Below are positions 62,079 through 64,000 of a stretch of DNA of 64,000 nt, in pieces. The notes below the pieces were generated by a model. The model was given only the letters and a program-made list of their open reading frames with translations, had not been told where the DNA came from and ran no database searches. Origin of the DNA: Pseudomonadota bacterium (GTDB lineage Bacteria; Bdellovibrionota; Bacteriovoracia; Bacteriovoracales; Bacteriovoracaceae); NCBI GenBank assembly GCA_027487515.1, contig JAIYDL010000019.1, positions 186,001-250,000 of the forward strand, written 5' to 3'. How positions within the stretch are numbered: the first letter of the stretch is position 1; each line of letters starts with the position of its first letter. Position numbers and translations under genes: made by a program.

Positions 62079-64000
62079 CTACCATCGACTCCCCCAGACC
62101 CCATTGTTACTCGCATCGACGATCGCAAGCTCGGTGCTGTTGATTCCGAGGAGCTCCCCGCGGCGTTCCGTCCGCGAGGCCCAGATCGGTGTCGAGCCTT
62201 GGTAGAGGACAAGGTTCCCGTCGCTCTGGAAAACCATGCGACAATCCACGCCGCAGGTGCGGCCCGTCGTTCCAGTGGCCCAGACAGCTCGACCGCCGGC
62301 ATAGAGGACGAAGTTTCCATCCGTTTGAAGGGTGAAAAAGAACCCCTGACCTCGGCGCACACCTCCGCCGTAGAGAACGAAGCGACTCTTCTGAAAGCCA
62401 AACCACGTCTGCTTACTATCCTCACTCGTAGCGATGGGAATTCGAGTGCCGGCATCAACCACCTGGACGTGGGGGGCGCTCGCGGCGAACCGTAGGATCG
62501 CCGACGGTGCCACCGACCCCATGCTCCAGTACTGAACTCCCTTTTGACTGAGGATCAGATTTCCGGCGCTGGTGAAGCTCGCTTGGCAGTCCACGGAACA
62601 GTCCCGCGTCCCGCCACTCGAGACCCAAAGGGTTTTTCCTGCGGAGTCAGAGAGTGTCAGCACGCCGGTGGTTCTGAAGGCGAGGGTTAGAGTCTGAGAA
62701 CGCCGAGTTTCTCCGCCGCGAAGGTTCAAAGTCCCGGAAGTAAATTCGAGGGTCGCCGGCAGCGGGGTCGTGGAGACTGGGGCCGGGGCGATCAAGGTTC
62801 CACCCGGCAGGGCAGCGTCGAGGCCGACCGGGAAGGCATACACGACTGGAGAGTCCAGCGCCAGAAGGAAGCTCTTGAGGTCTTCCCGATCATCGAGTGA
62901 AAGATCGATGGGCCGAATCTCCGGGTCTTTGGTGATCCCATTCCCCGAGCCAGCGCGCACGTAGGCGTCGAGAACCTCGTCCAGATTTCGCGCGGAGCCG
63001 TTGTGAAAATAGGGGGCAGAGCTTGCGAGGTTTCGCAGGGACGGAGTCTTCATTTTAAAGAGGTCAACTCGGCGGCCCGTGATCATCTGCTGGCCGTTGT
63101 TGGACTGGAAGATGCCAGTGTCGTGCATGAGCTCGTCACTGAAGTTCGGTCCGTTATGGCAGGCGGCACAGCGGGCCTTTCCGAAGAAGAGATTCATCCC
63201 GCGTTTCTCGTTGGCACTCAGGGCGTTACTTTCTCCGTCCTGGAGGTAGCGATCGAAGTCCGACTTCCCTGAGGTGATGGAGTTGACGAAGGCGGCCAGG
63301 GCCTCTTGCACGTAGATGGCACTCGGGTCTCCCTTGAAGACGGTTCTGAACCGTGCCTTGTACTCGGAGTTATTGTTGAGTGCGGTCACCACCGCATCCT
63401 GGGAGACGCCCATTTCATTGGGGTGGCCTAACGGCGCCCAGACCTGATCTAGGGTCGTCGCGAATTTTCCGGTCCAGTTTTGGCGCCGGCCGAGGGCCCG
63501 GTTAACCAGAGTCGGTGAATGGAAATCGAGCCCGACTCCCGTGAGTCCCCGTCGGATGCTGACCCCGTCGGAGAACCCTTTGGACGAGTCGTGGCAGCTC
63601 ATGCAAGAGACCGCATTCGTCGCCGAAAGGCGCCGGTCCCGGAAGAGGAGGCTTCCAAGTTGCGCGGCTTCGACGGTATAGGTCGTCCCCATGACCCGGA
63701 GATCCGTGTTCTTGATCGCCGATGCATTGTTGATCGCCGGTTGTCCTCGGCGGCCCTTGGGGATGTGGGCCGAATCTGCGAACTCATCGGCGCTTCGGAC
63801 CACGGCCGACAGCTTGAACTCATCCAGCGCCAGGACGTAGCGGTTCTCCGAACTGTACGGAAGAACGTTCCGTCCGCCGGCGTCCTTACCGGTCGGGCCC
63901 ACGTAGGCGAAGCCCTCGGGGGTTCGGATCTGTGTGCCCGGAGGAAGGACCTTCTCAAAAACCTTTACAGCGTCGAGGAAGACCTGAAGGATTCGAGAAT
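62079..64000 (-). CDS. Di-haem cytochrome c peroxidase (MauG-like) fused to a bulb-type lectin region (5' end outside window)
   Basis: The frame is open to the window edge (32 more codons before GTG 63902), so the N-terminus is missing. The first part is a CCP/MauG-type di-haem protein with two haem sites, CMSCH and CAACH, and typical NRALGRRQNWTG and KTPSLRNLASSAPYFHNGS. It reduces H2O2 or oxidises a protein partner in the periplasm. The last ~210 residues form a bulb-type (mannose-binding, QxDxNxVxY) beta-prism: LQTDGNFVLY and FQSDGNLVLY keep the site, an earlier FTSAGNLILS does not. Such a fusion is unusual. Confidence 0.85.
   Translation of the reverse strand, partial: SRILQVFLDAVKVFEKVLPPGTQIRTPEGFAYVGPTGKDAGGRNVLPYSSENRYVLALDEFKLSAVVRSADEFADSAHIPKGRRGQPAINNASAIKNTDLRVMGTTYTVEAAQLGSLLFRDRRLSATNAVSCMSCHDSSKGFSDGVSIRRGLTGVGLDFHSPTLVNRALGRRQNWTGKFATTLDQVWAPLGHPNEMGVSQDAVVTALNNNSEYKARFRTVFKGDPSAIYVQEALAAFVNSITSGKSDFDRYLQDGESNALSANEKRGMNLFFGKARCAACHNGPNFSDELMHDTGIFQSNNGQQMITGRRVDLFKMKTPSLRNLASSAPYFHNGSARNLDEVLDAYVRAGSGNGITKDPEIRPIDLSLDDREDLKSFLLALDSPVVYAFPVGLDAALPGGTLIAPAPVSTTPLPATLEFTSGTLNLRGGETRRSQTLTLAFRTTGVLTLSDSAGKTLWVSSGGTRDCSVDCQASFTSAGNLILSQKGVQYWSMGSVAPSAILRFAASAPHVQVVDAGTRIPIATSEDSKQTWFGFQKSRFVLYGGGVRRGQGFFFTLQTDGNFVLYAGGRAVWATGTTGRTCGVDCRMVFQSDGNLVLYQGSTPIWASRTERRGELLGINSTELAIVDASNNGVWGSRW

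Overview
The window is one gene-dense, GC-rich chromosomal segment of a Gram-negative, probably aerobic bacterium. Shine-Dalgarno sites are mostly strong (AGGAGG-like). GTG and TTG starts are common, neighbouring genes often overlap at ATGA/TGATG junctions, and many operons end in GGGGCC...GGCCCC hairpins. The gene set includes several secreted or surface proteases, a secreted nuclease, many small secreted proteins and lipoproteins, a FliA-type sigma factor, PilZ, a two-gene class I fumarase, SpeA, SulP, a FecA-like TonB receptor and a proton-pumping rhodopsin. This suits a Bdellovibrionota/Oligoflexia-like or other delta-proteobacterial-grade lineage. That placement is inference; no rRNA or tRNA gene was seen.

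1-8 kb: a GST cut by the window edge, a periplasmic dienelactone hydrolase, the fumarase alpha/beta pair (alpha with an unusual Lys/Ser/Thr/Ala-rich N-terminal extension), a ChrA transporter, Hsp20 behind a heat-shock-like promoter, OsmC, a secreted subtilase whose tail is read antisense through osmC, and YceI divergent from a LysR regulator. 7.6-14.5 kb: a coupled five-gene string of LysR, a 944-aa predicted outer-membrane zinc metalloprotease, a methyltransferase, a lipoprotein and a ThrE-like exporter, followed by a metzincin-like lipoprotein. 15.6-20.6 kb: a FecA-like receptor, then lipoprotein, universal stress protein, green-type proton-pumping rhodopsin and Blh carotene dioxygenase (retinal synthesis), the last two coupled.

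20.7-25.3 kb: fadB-fadA beta-oxidation with an RNA hairpin that could hide the fadB ribosome site, glutathione peroxidase and a DTW tRNA-modification enzyme. 25.3-29.9 kb is the accessory part: a secreted protein of four 102-bp tandem repeats, a small secreted gene broken by an in-frame stop, other small secreted proteins, FliA, and two near-identical sigma-54 promoters. One sigma-54 promoter precedes an apparently non-coding transcript with a terminator; the other precedes a 34-aa hydrophobic microprotein with a perfect terminator.

29.9-38 kb: proB-proA-yajQ-yqeY-M24 peptidase, a cluster of small Cys-containing secreted proteins (two are tandem paralogues), a 3-oxoacid CoA-transferase and a secreted EndA nuclease. 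38-48.4 kb: mostly RNA modification and housekeeping genes (RlmM-like, a long U32, RluE, an SUI1/YciH protein coupled to a second DTW protein), SulP, PilZ and a 26-aa membrane microprotein. 48.4-64 kb: an overlapping ROK-Maf-PhoD-SrkA operon; baeRF (release-factor-like), gamma carbonic anhydrase and YihY in a coupled operon; SpeA; a CNBD/SGNH pair; a paired U32 locus; and, cut by the right edge, a di-haem cytochrome c peroxidase fused to a bulb-type lectin region.
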